This document shows, piece after piece, positions 1 through 5,641 of a stretch of 10,995 nt of DNA. Origin of the DNA: Baffinella frigidus (Eukaryota > Cryptophyceae > Cryptomonadales > Baffinellaceae); assembly GCA_026770585.1 (NCBI GenBank), contig MU646556.1, positions 385,251 through 396,245 of the forward strand, given 5' to 3'. The notes under the pieces were generated by a model, which saw only the letters and a list, made by a program, of their open reading frames with translations, made no database searches and was not told where the DNA came from. Within the stretch, counting starts at the first letter, position 1; the number at the start of each line of letters is the position of its first letter. The position numbers and the translations under genes were made by a program.

Positions 1-138
1 TGAATTCGGGCAATACAAGTTACTACCCACAGAAGGCTCATGGCGACACAGGCTGGTCCAGCGCCTGTGGTTCAACCGGGAACATCATTTAGTTTAGTGA
101 ATTTGGGCAATACAAGTTACTGCACACAGAAGGCTCAT
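1..138 (+). repeat. 41-bp direct repeat pair (1-41 and 98-138)
   Basis: Positions 1-41 and 98-138 match except for about three bases. Both contain GGCAATACAAGTTACT and AGAAGGCTCAT. The second copy is the left part of the short TIR element at 99-186, so the first is probably a copy of that element cut off by the window edge or truncated. The 56 bases between them show nothing recognisable. Confidence 0.85.
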
Positions 139-186
139 ACTAGTAAAAGTGAAGCAATTGTGTAGGAACTTTCATTGCCCAGATTC
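99..186. mobile_element. 88-bp TIR element (family E, MITE-like)
   Basis: The left end, GAATTTGGGCAATACAAGTT, is matched by the reverse complement of the right end, GAATCTGGGCAATGAAAGTT. The inverted repeat runs about 27 bases with few mismatches, leaving a loop of about 34 bases. There is no coding capacity. The size and structure fit a non-autonomous TIR element. No target-site duplication is clear. A simple fossil hairpin is the alternative. Confidence 0.7.
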
Positions 187-240
187 GTTAATTGAAGGAT
201 GTTCCCGAATGAGGGTAGGGTTTGGGGGATTGGTTTCAGG

Positions 241-452
241 GGTTGGCGCCTGCGTTAGAACGGGTTGCAGCGAAGTTGGCTTTCGGGCAGGAAATGCATG
301 AGTTTCTGTTGCCTTATCCGTATGAACCCCCCTATGTCCCGACAGGTTGCCTACCGTAGGGTCCTAGGTCTTATTGCTTAGGGGTTATTCAAAATCTCTG
401 CGCAGTCCGCTGTGTGGTTGGCGCCTGCGGTAGAGCGGGATGCAGCGAAGTT
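241..452 (+). repeat. 37-bp direct repeats flanking a truncated family A element
   Basis: The segment starting GGTTGGCGCCTGCG at 241-277 recurs at 416-452 with 3 mismatches in 37. The second copy abuts the right terminus of the family A element that ends at 417. The duplication therefore brackets the element. It is too long for a target-site duplication, so it more likely reflects a local segmental duplication. Confidence 0.85.
257..417 (-). mobile_element. Family A TIR element, copy 1 (degenerate left end)
   Basis: The right terminus, GCAGTCCGCTGTGTGG at 402-417, matches the ends of the family A copies at 9427 and 10492. Inside are the family blocks CCTTATCCGTA, CCCCTATGTCCC and a CTACCGTAGGG half-palindrome. 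The left end is diverged, so its boundary is approximate. Orientation is given relative to the copies at 8997 and 10492, which lie the other way round. Confidence 0.7.
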
Positions 453-622
453 CACCGCGAAGATAGCGCAACAATGGTAACCGTTGGCACTTTTGTACCA
501 GAACCGGCAACGTTCTAAACCCTCAACCCAAACCGAAGTTGGCCGCGAAAATATCGCAATAACGGTAAACGTTGACACTTCTGTACCAGATCCCTCAACG
601 TTCTAAACCTCGAAACCCAAAC
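447..622 (+). repeat. 88-bp tandem repeat, two copies
   Basis: Units 447-534 and 535-622 both start GAAGTT, contain CGCGAARATAKCGCAA, a GTAAMCGTTG block and CTGTACCAGA or TTGTACCAGA, and end CAACGTTCTAAACC...CCCAAACC. They differ at scattered positions. The end of unit 2 runs directly into CCCTAAA telomere-like repeats. No open frame is conserved between the units. Confidence 0.85.
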
Positions 623-712
623 CCTAAACCCTAACCTTGAAACGTTCAGACACTAAACCCTGAACCCTGGAAACGCCCAGACACTAAACCCTGAACCCTG
701 GACCCTAACTAA
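601..712 (-). repeat. Degenerate telomere-like CCCTAAA tract
   Basis: The stretch is rich in CCCTAAA and CCCTGAA heptamers. It includes a 31-bp-spaced direct repeat of CAGACACTAAACCCTGAACC (647-670 and 678-701). The plant-type telomere strand TTTAGGG is on the minus strand. The tract is interstitial and degenerate rather than a functional chromosome end. Confidence 0.85.
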
Positions 713-743
713 TTAGGGGTTAGGGTTCAGGGTTTGTGACCTG

Positions 744-869
744 ATGGAACTTGCTGTTCCACACGGCTTTGAGGCCTGTGAACTGGAACAGCCCCGCCGG
801 CAGGCTCGTGAGCGCCCGCGTGACCGGTCACGCGGACGCCGAAGCCAACTGTCCGAGGTGACTGCCTAG
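744..869 (+). CDS. Small arginine-rich ORF of 41 codons, doubtful
   Basis: An ATG at 744 opens 41 codons to TAG at 867-869. The product starts MELAVPHGFEACELEQ and continues into an Arg/Ser-rich tail (RDRSRGRRSQLSE). The first 14 codons lie in the exact 77-bp repeat. In the second repeat copy the same ATG frame stops after 16 codons, and in the third copy the ATG is GTG. A GAG|GTGACT splice-donor-like site lies near the end. The third copy has mostly amino-acid-changing differences, which argues against selection. Probably chance, or a decayed exon. Confidence 0.15.
   Translation: MELAVPHGFEACELEQPRRQARERPRDRSRGRRSQLSEVTA
816..835. repeat. 20-bp perfect palindrome
   Basis: CCGCGTGACCGGTCACGCGG is a perfect inverted repeat with no spacer. 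It lies in the GC-rich insert between the two exact 77-bp copies. It could be a dimeric protein-binding site or chance in GC-rich DNA. Confidence 0.8.
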
Positions 870-984
870 TCATGTCCCAGCGCCGACGAGGAGCAGAGAG
901 ACTAATTAGGGGTTAGGGTTCAGGGTTTGTGACCTGATGGAACTTGCTGTTCCACACGGCTTTGAGGCCTGTGAACTTCTGGGC

Positions 985-1110
985 TAAACCCGAAACCCTA
1001 AAACACAAACCCCTCAACGCCCAAACCCTGCACCCTGCACCCTGATCACCACCTAGATCCCTGCACCCTGAACCCTGGACACTACCTAGATAACAAAACC
1101 TAAACCCTTA
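985..1110 (-). repeat. Degenerate telomere-like C-strand tract
   Basis: CCCTAAA-related words alternate with CCCTGCA and CCCTGAA variants. There is a small internal repeat around CACCTAGAT / TACCTAGAT (about 1050 and 1083). It is heavily decayed. Confidence 0.75.
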
Positions 1111-1166
1111 ACGGGTTTAGTATCCACTAACTCGAAAAATGAACAGTAAACCCTGATTGGGGTTTG

Positions 1167-1195
1167 CCCTAATTAGGGTTTAGCCCTAATTAGGG
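1167..1195. repeat. Two CCCTAATTAGGG palindromes at a telomere strand switch
   Basis: Perfect 12-bp palindromes CCCTAATTAGGG lie at 1167-1178 and 1184-1195. They mark the point where C-strand telomere-like sequence on the left changes to G-strand on the right. The order CCCTAA then TTAGGG is the reverse of a head-to-head telomere fusion junction. Confidence 0.8.
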
Positions 1196-1282
1196 TTGAG
1201 GGGGTTTAGACCTGGTGGAACTTGTTGTTCCAGGCCGCTTCGAGGCCTTTGAACTCATTCGCCCGCCCCCCAATCCTGTCGA

Positions 1283-1438
1283 ACCTGCTTTGGGGTTCAG
1301 GGTTTAGGGTTGGGGGTGTGGGGTTCGGGGTTTGGGGTTCAGGGTTTAGGGGTTGGGCATTGGGGGGTTGGGGGTTGGGGTTTGGGGTTTGGGGTTTGGG
1401 GTTTGGGGTTTGGGGTTTGGGGGTTGGTGGTTGGGGGA
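1283..1438 (+). repeat. G-rich telomere-like tract, strong G-quadruplex potential
   Basis: Runs of 3-6 G alternate with TT or TTT spacers, including six consecutive TTTGGGG-type units around 1378-1422. The opposite strand gives a Pro/Asn/Gln-rich open frame that is only a by-product of the repeat. G-runs are dense enough for many overlapping quadruplexes. Confidence 0.88.
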
Positions 1439-1574
1439 CACGTGACCAAACCAATAAAAATTACTGCACACTGCCTAACATGTACAAGTCCGGGGTTAAA
1501 AGTGGGTGCTTGATCCGCCTCGTGTGGTCCGGCCAACTGCAGTGTGTAGTAATTTTGATTGGGTTGGTCACGTG
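1439..1574. mobile_element. 136-bp TIR element (family D, MITE-like)
   Basis: The left arm begins CACGTGACCAAACCAATAAA. The reverse complement of the right end begins CACGTGACCAACCCAATCAA. The arms match at about 33 of 36 positions and continue to ...TTACTRCACACTGC. The loop is about 64 bases with no coding capacity. It lies at the edge of the G-rich tract. This is the cleanest inverted-repeat element in the window. No target-site duplication is certain. Confidence 0.85.
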
Positions 1575-1844
1575 ATTGGTTTTGTCCGTTTTCGGCTGCC
1601 CATCTAAAGTCAAAGTCAACAACCCCCCCTTGCAATTAACGCTTTCTCTGCAAAAGTGGACGATCCGCAGCACAAATAATAGAAAGACCCTGGGGCGTAC
1701 CATTCCTGCATGCCCTCCCGTGTAAGTAAGAGCTCTTCGGAAGCACACAACCACCCCTTACATAGCAAAAAAGTTAAAGTGATTTAAAGTGATATAATTT
1801 AAATTCAAATTAATTTAATATTCACAATTGAACATTAAATACGA
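1575..1844. other. Non-coding stretch with an AT-rich patch
   Basis: No supported gene. From about 1765 to 1845 the base composition shifts sharply to A+T (AAAGTGATTTAAAGTGATAT, then TTTAAATTCAAATTAATTTA), unlike the GC-rich surroundings. Such a patch could act as a matrix attachment or replication-prone site, or be the loop of a decayed element. The segment 1731-1760 is repeated at 2011-2040 (CGGAAGCACACAACCACC). Confidence 0.6.
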
Positions 1845-2121
1845 TTCCATGTGAGCTTACCGGAAGCGGGGTTGGAGATTCAAGGAGAAGCCGATGTGTG
1901 CTAGAATCGTATCCATTTGCCCTAGATTCTAACCGCCGCCGCCCCCGGATATCCGGGGGAAGACGGGGGATATCCGGGGGAAGAGGAACTCGGCCGCTGC
2001 TAAGCGAGTGAGCTTACCGGAAGCACACAACCACCTCTTAGATTAAGGCGTTCTTGTTTGAATTACATCTGTTTCCATGCGAGCTTACCGGAAGCGTGGC
2101 TGGAGATTCAAGGAGAGGCCG
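1731..2121 (+). repeat. Interleaved direct repeats (30 bp and 49 bp)
   Basis: The 30-bp segment 1731-1760 recurs at 2011-2040, and the 49-bp segment 1845-1893 recurs at 2073-2121 with about 4 mismatches. Three of the copies contain AGCTTACCGGAAGC; at 1731-1760 it is AGCTCTTCGGAAGC. The 49-bp copies continue into GGAGATTCAAGGAGA. The order suggests two successive duplications of a 230-280 bp segment with internal loss. Confidence 0.85.
1910..2006 (+). repeat. Inverted duplication, left arm (partner 2784-2856)
   Basis: ATCCATTTGCCCTAG, ATTCTAACCGC, the GGATATCC core and CGGCCGCTGCTAAG appear in this order here. They appear in the same order on the opposite strand at 2856-2784. The left arm carries two GGATATCCGGGGG units where the partner has one. 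A perfect 18-bp palindrome, CCCCCGGATATCCGGGGG, is at 1942-1959. Confidence 0.85.
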
Positions 2122-2185
2122 CTTCCGTCCGCGACAGGAAAGACCCGGGCGGCCAGTTTTTTTACAAACTGGTGCTTGTTGACCG

Positions 2186-2510
2186 AGGACCTGGGGGTGG
2201 GGTTTAGGGGTTGGGGATTTGGGTTTTGGGTGGAGGGTTGAGGGTTTGAGGTTTAGGGTTTAGGTTTAGGGTTTTGGTGTTTAGGGTGTAGGGTTTGGTG
2301 CTTAGGGTTTGGTGTTTAGGGATTAGGGATAGGGTTTAGGGTTTAGGGTTTGGGGTTTAGGGTTTGGAGGTTGAGTGACAGGGTTTCGGGTTTCGGATTT
2401 CGGATGTTGGTTGTAGGGTTTAGGGTTTAGGGTTTAGGGTTTAGGGTTTATGGTTTATGGTTTATGGTTTATGGTTTAGGGTTTAGGGTTTAGGGTTTAG
2501 GGTGCAGTGT
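2186..2510 (+). repeat. TTTAGGG telomere-like block with TTTATGG variants
   Basis: This is a mostly degenerate G-strand tract. It ends in a regular run: about five TTTAGGG, then exactly four TTTATGG (2447-2474), then about four TTTAGGG. Homogenised variant units next to canonical ones point to unequal exchange or slippage after the array became interstitial. A related short block follows at 2576-2640. Confidence 0.92.
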
Positions 2511-2575
2511 GTTATGACATCAGAATGTACAGGATACGCCCGTACTACATACGGAGCCACACGATGAAGGGCGGG

Positions 2576-2640
2576 GCAGGGTGTAGGGTTGAGGGTTTGG
2601 GGTTTGGGATTTATGGTCTAGGGTTTGGGGGTTGGGATGG
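2576..2640 (+). repeat. Short G-strand telomere-like block
   Basis: AGGGTGTAGGGTTGAGGGTT and TTTGGGG/TTTAGGG-type words fill this stretch. It is separated from the preceding block by about 65 bases of ordinary sequence. Confidence 0.75.
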
Positions 2641-2646
2641 TCTCCG

Positions 2647-2780
2647 TGAACTCCGCGTCGATAAGAGCCTATTCATAAGTTGACACGCTGGGTCCGCGGT
2701 ACAAATCCGTCAACTTTGGCGCGGGAACGGGCCTCGGCCCACGAAATTGGTGAGAACGAATGCGCCTTTGAGACAGAGGT
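2647..2780 (+). mobile_element. Family B element, copy 1
   Basis: Shares with the reference copy at 7628-7760 the blocks AAGTTGACAYGCTGGGT, GCGGTACAAATCCGTCAACT, GGGAACGGGCCT, AAATTGGTGAGA and the right end GAGACAGAG. The internal pair AAGTTGAC/GTCAACTT can form a hairpin. The left terminus is replaced by a segment shared with the repeats at 3104 and 3294, so the left limit is approximate. Confidence 0.75.
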
Positions 2781-2783
2781 AGG

Positions 2784-2856
2784 CCACTTAGCAGCGGCCG
2801 AGTCCCCCCCCCCCCCAGATATCCGGGGGGGACGCGGTTAGAATGCCAGGGCAATG
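2784..2856 (-). repeat. Inverted duplication, right arm, with C13 run
   Basis: This is the reverse-orientation partner of 1910-2006 (see that entry). It contains a 13-base C homopolymer at 2804-2816 followed by AGATATCCGGGGGGG. The homopolymer appears to have expanded from the CCCCC of the palindromic core. Confidence 0.82.
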
Positions 2857-2992
2857 GATAAGATACCAGTAAAAATCGTTTGGATGGACTGTATCCGCGA
2901 AGCCCCCGGTGGCTGCTAAGTGGGGGGGCTTACTCGAGGGGCCGCTGGAGTTGACGACGCGAATGGTGCCCTAAAGAACAAGCGACGAACAT

Positions 2993-3102
2993 AGGGTGTA
3001 CGGTGTAGGGTTTGGGGTGCAGGTTTAGGGTTGATGGTTTGTGGTTTGGGGGTTTAGGGTTGATTGTGAAATCGGAGAGGGTTTAGGGGTGTAGGGTGCA
3101 GG
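2993..3102 (+). repeat. Degenerate G-strand telomere-like block
   Basis: TAGGGTGTACGGTGTAGGGT, GTTTAGGGTTGA and GTTTAGGGGTGTAGGGTGC words fill the stretch, interrupted by a short unrelated segment near 3067-3078. Confidence 0.75.
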
Positions 3103-3146
3103 TCTTACTCGGAGGGGCCGCGGGAGTTTACGACGCGAATGTTCTC

Positions 3147-3282
3147 TGTTAGCTCCGCGTCGGACAGGCTGCAGCCTATTCATAAGTTGACACGCTCGTT
3201 GCGCGGTACAAATCCGTCAACTTTGGCGCGGGAACGGGCCTGGCCGCACCAAATTGGTGAGTTCGAATCAGCCTTTGAGTTC
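3147..3282 (+). mobile_element. Family B element, copy 2
   Basis: Matches copy 1 at 2647-2780 closely (CCTATTCATAAGTTGACACG, GCGGTACAAATCCGTCAACT, GGCGCGGGAACGGGCCT, CCAAATTGGTGAG). The right end is degenerate (TTTGAGTTCAGG instead of TTTGAGACAGAGG). Both copies share the same altered left end, so they are duplicates of one another rather than independent insertions. Confidence 0.75.
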
Positions 3283-3379
3283 AGGGTTGGGGGCTGACTC
3301 TGAGGGTCCGCGGGAGTTGACGACGCGAATGGTCTCCGTTAGCTCCGCGTCTGACAGGCTGCACCCGATCTGTTTTCGG

Positions 3380-3430
3380 GAAAGATTTGATTTAAATCAA
3401 ACAGGTTTGATTTGATTCAAATTGGTTTCG
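3380..3430. repeat. AT-rich palindromes
   Basis: TTTGATTTAAATCAAA at 3386-3401 is a perfect 16-bp palindrome. The next 30 bases repeat the theme (TTTGATTTGATTCAAATT). This is a local A+T island that could extrude as a cruciform. Confidence 0.75.
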
Positions 3431-3930
3431 TTTGAATCGCGCGTTGTGCTATCTTGAGGGTGGATTTGTTGTCGGGTTTTCGTCGCGTCACCATAGAATG
3501 GCTCCAAAGGCAATGGAAGTTACTACACAAAGGCGACACCTGGGTGTGAAGTGGGTCCCTCTATCATTCTTCTGGACGGACAGGCTGCAGCCTATCTGTT
3601 TTCGGGGTTTCGTGACGTCACCTCATAGATTTAATTTCGGACCAAGACAGAATCTGTCCCGCTATCTTAGGCTCCCCACGCGGAAGGTAAGGGTGTATAT
3701 GCTATTTTAGGCATCACATGATGCTATCTCACGCCTTTTCATCAAGACAGATTCTGGTATGGTCCGAGATGAGATTCTGATTCGCAACGCGTTCATCTCA
3801 AGGATTTGCGGAACTACTCCTGGAACTTTCAACCCTGAATGTGCGAAATGGCTCCAACGCCAAGCCACATCTGAGATAGAATCTATGAGATGCCGGGACT
3901 AAGATAGCTGCGAGGAAGAAAGGCTGCTCC
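3431..3930. other. Low-confidence region with diverged inverted repeats, no supported gene
   Basis: No credible gene. A pair of inverted segments, CGGACCAAGACAGAATCTGT (about 3638) and GACAGATTCTGGTATGGTCC (about 3746), match at about 18 of 21. A second weaker pair, CCTCATAGATTT (3621) and AGAATCTATGAGATG (about 3877), lies outside it. Together they may be a decayed TIR element of about 280 bp. GTGACGTCAC (3612-3621) is a perfect 10-bp palindrome. The word ATGGCTCCAA occurs at 3498 and 3848. One open frame (3432-3710, plus) lacks an ATG start and crosses the repeats. Confidence 0.45.
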
Positions 3931-3965
3931 CGATATGGGTTTCGGGGTTCGGGTTCAGAGTTTCG

Positions 3966-4056
3966 GTTTGCGGTACCAATCCGGTTTGCGGTACAAATCC
4001 TGGGATGTCAACTTGAGAATAGTCTGTCAACCTGACTGAGGCAGAGCTAGGTTTAG
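3966..4056 (-). repeat. 18-bp tandem pair plus family B fragment
   Basis: GTTTGCGGTACCAATCCG and GTTTGCGGTACAAATCCT are adjacent 18-bp units at 3966-3983 and 3984-4001. They are followed by GATGTCAACTTGAGAATAGT and CTGACTGAGGCAGAGCT, which match the family B left terminus in reverse orientation. The fragment is rearranged: the GCGGTACAAATCC word is on the opposite strand relative to the terminus. Confidence 0.65.
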
Positions 4057-4064
4057 GGTTTAGG

Positions 4065-4300
4065 AAACCCACATGTGTGAGAGCGATGTGGAGCTGTCGC
4101 TTCGAGATTCGCTGCTTGTCTTTCCCCTCCCCCTGGACCCCCGAGATCTCCTTCGTGATCTGCGCGTGACACACAATCTGGCGTCAGAAGCCTCATCTTC
4201 CGTAGAAGGGATGGAGCACCCAGCCAACCCCCATCAGGACTTCCGAGATCACTTTCGTTATCTGCCACACGCAAGAGAATGAGACTCTATGGAACGTATT
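4065..4300. other. Open stretch with internal 105-bp-spaced weak repeat
   Basis: After a short TTTAGGG pair (4051-4064), this region has open frames on both strands, including 69 codons from ATG 4073 to 4282 on plus. Two stretches about 105 bp apart resemble each other (CCGAGATCTCCTTCGTGATC near 4140 and CCGAGATCACTTTCGTTATC near 4244). In the plus frame this gives two related peptides, RDLLRDLRVTH and RDHFRYLPHA. There is no recognisable domain. It could be a decayed exon or non-coding repeat. Confidence 0.3.
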
Positions 4301-4329
4301 ACGTCGGACCATAAACACAAAGCGTTTAG

Positions 4330-4638
4330 GCAGCCACCAGCAACCCCTCGCGGCTTTTATTGAGGTCTGGCCAGGTACTAATTTTCAGGCAAATCGAGGA
4401 AATCTCCTTGAATCTCCTTACAATTGGCCTGGTACTGAGACGGACGCGACATGTTTTTTCCAGATAAAGCAGTCATGGAAGGTTCGATGGGCCAAAAAAA
4501 AGGATCACAGTCTTTCTATCCGTGTGTCCATCACATGTCAAGACCATTTACAATACATATTAGCGCTTATTAGTACCTGCTCGAGACACGCTCCGGACAC
4601 CCCATAAAAGCCGCTAGTGGTTGCTGGTGGAGGGCTCC
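4330..4638. mobile_element. Family C TIR element, about 306 bp
   Basis: The left arm contains CCACCAGCAACC and GCGGCTTTTAT. The right arm is its inverse, ATAAAAGCCGC and GGTTGCTGGTGG, with arms of about 30 bp. The interior has no coding capacity and includes GGTACTAATTTTCAGG and AAATCTCC, also found in the second family member at 6314-6523. The outer limits are approximate because the terminal bases have diverged. Confidence 0.78.
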
Positions 4639-4654
4639 AACACGCAACCCGTAG

Positions 4655-5073
4655 CAGCTTAGCTCACGTTTTAGCAATGTTCACCAGGAATATTCACCAG
4701 AGGAAAAGTGTCCCAGCCGTCTATGCACCCCCTGGGAAACTCCTAGGCCCCTAGGCATCACCGACCATAGGGTCCTATGGGATGGATATCGAACCACCCA
4801 TATCAGCTTAGATCTCGTTTTTTAAGGACGGGATGTTCAGTAGAGGGACACGAAAAAGTGTACCCAACCGTCTATGCAACCCGTAGGAAAGACCAAGGCG
4901 TCGTGATATGCCACACGTCACCTGTCGCAGCTTAGATCGGAGTTTCGACCTGCGTAATGTTCACCTGAGGTACACGAAAAAGTGGCCCAGCCGTATGCAC
5001 CCCCTAGGAAAGCCCTAGGTCCCTAGGGATGTCCTACCCTAGACTTCTATGGAATTGATATCGAATCTCCCAG
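4655..5073 (+). repeat. Three-unit degenerate tandem array
   Basis: Units start CAGCTTAG at 4655, 4804 and 4928. The shared order is CAGCTTAGMTC, ATGTTCA, AGAGG or GAGG, ACGAAAAAGTG, CAGCCGT, ATGCACCCCCT, GGAAA, CCTAGG and a GATATCGAA end in units 1 and 3. Unit 2 lost its distal part. The first base of the array abuts the right arm of the family C element, and the CAACCCGTAGCAGCTTA start also matches that arm (GCAACCCGTAGCAGCTTATA in the other copy). The array is therefore probably derived from family C. Confidence 0.75.
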
Positions 5074-5518
5074 GCCTGAATAGGCTGTTTCGGGTTGGCC
5101 CCCTCTCGAGAACGCTCTTGGGCCGCAATGCGGAAAATAAGCATCCACCGAACCAGAGGCGCCACCGTCCCCTCGTGGGGTGGATGCACCCGGAGAGTGA
5201 CGGAGGCGCAGACAGGGAGGTGGCGGTTCTCACACCGCTACCTGGTTCCCTCAACTCGGAGGTGCAGGGCGTGCAAACACTAAAGGGGGAAGGGTTTTGG
5301 GGTGTAGGCCCCCATTTAGGGCCCATGGGCGCAACGGGTGCGGGAGGGGTCCTGCGGACCTTGGACCAGAAAAGTTGCATGCGCTCCAGAAGTCGGATGG
5401 GAAAGCCAGAGGCGGGGTCAAGCTCCAGCTTCACCATCTTCCGCGTCGGCGATTCAGAACCAAACCTGTGAACGCGTTCGCCGGTCCCGAACCTTGCTTC
5501 GACCGGCTCAACGGGCAT
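5039..5518 (-). CDS. Hypothetical protein, 159 codons, unrecognised
   Basis: An ATG on the minus strand at 5518-5516 opens 159 codons to TAG at 5041-5039. I do not recognise the product. The N-terminal third is mixed and charged (KMVKLELDPASGF, then LLERMQLFWSKVRR), like a globular or helical segment. The rest is Pro/Arg/Ser-rich with scattered Cys. The stop falls just inside the end of the tandem array. An antisense ORF (5049-5471 plus) covers almost the same DNA, so at most one is likely real. The GC-rich, stop-poor sequence could keep both open by chance. No promoter or splice evidence. Confidence 0.25.
   Translation of the reverse strand: MPVEPVEARFGTGERVHRFGSESPTRKMVKLELDPASGFPIRLLERMQLFWSKVRRTPPAPVAPMGPKWGPTPQNPSPFSVCTPCTSELREPGSGVRTATSLSAPPSLSGCIHPTRGRWRLWFGGCLFSALRPKSVLERGPTRNSLFRPGRFDINSIEV
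5049..5471 (+). CDS. Hypothetical ORF, 140 codons, antisense to the previous
   Basis: ATG at 5049 to TGA at 5469-5471. The product begins MELISNLPGLNRLFRVG and has Gly/Pro-rich middle and Ser-rich C-terminal parts (SRSRMGKPEAGSSSSFTIF). No family recognised, and no signal peptide or membrane helix. The start codon lies in the GATATCGAA end of the tandem array, which weakens the call. It is listed because neither strand can be preferred from sequence alone. Confidence 0.18.
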   Translation: MELISNLPGLNRLFRVGPLSRTLLGRNAENKHPPNQRRHRPLVGWMHPESDGGADREVAVLTPLPGSLNSEVQGVQTLKGEGFWGVGPHLGPMGATGAGGVLRTLDQKSCMRSRSRMGKPEAGSSSSFTIFRVGDSEPNL

Positions 5519-5526
5519 CAAATTTG

Positions 5527-5619
5527 CCAGTTTACAACTGGTTGGTCACAGTACTCTAGGTACTGCGTAAAACTAAGCAGTACTGCACTTGTACCAGGTA
5601 AAAATACTTGTAAACTGCA
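5527..5619. mobile_element. 93-bp hairpin element (family G, MITE-like)
   Basis: CCAGTTTACAACT at the left is inverted at the right as ACTTGTAAACTGC. Inside, GGTACTGCGTA is inverted against TAAGCAGTACT. The element can nearly fold onto itself with small bulges. It ends about 22 bases before the ATG at 5642, so if that ORF is a gene the hairpin would lie in its promoter or 5' UTR. Confidence 0.6.
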
Positions 5620-5641
5620 CAAACATCGAACATTCAAGGGG

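Larger units (their letters stand above)
708..977 (+). repeat. Exact 77-bp duplication with diverged third copy
   Basis: Bases 708-784 and 901-977 are identical over 77 bp by reading. The unit contains TTAGGGGTTAGGGTTCAGGG followed by ATGGAACTTGCTGTTCCA. A diverged third copy of its right part lies at 1211-1255 (GGAACTTGTTGTTCCAGG). The lack of any difference implies a recent duplication or gene conversion. The 116 bases between the exact copies are GC-rich, unlike the flanks. Confidence 0.92.
2929..3365 (+). repeat. Dispersed repeat CTTACTCGGAGGGGCCG..., three copies
   Basis: Copies at 2929-2967, 3104-3180 and 3294-3365 share GAGTTGACGACGCGAATG. The last two continue through GTTAGCTCCGCGTC and ACAGGCTGCA. 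A partial copy (GGTCTCCGTGAACTCCGCGTC) is at about 2638-2658 and another piece (GGACAGGCTGCAGCCTAT) at about 3579. Copies 2 and 3 are 190 bp apart with a family B element between them, which suggests a tandem duplication of repeat plus element. Confidence 0.85.

Noticed and set aside
1206-1635. Several Pro/Asn/Gln- or Gly/Trp-rich ORFs on both strands
   Set aside because: They are translations of GGGTTTGG-type heptamers and the family D element.
3432-3710. 92-codon plus-strand ORF
   Set aside because: It starts at TTG, crosses repeat pieces and has no recognisable domain.
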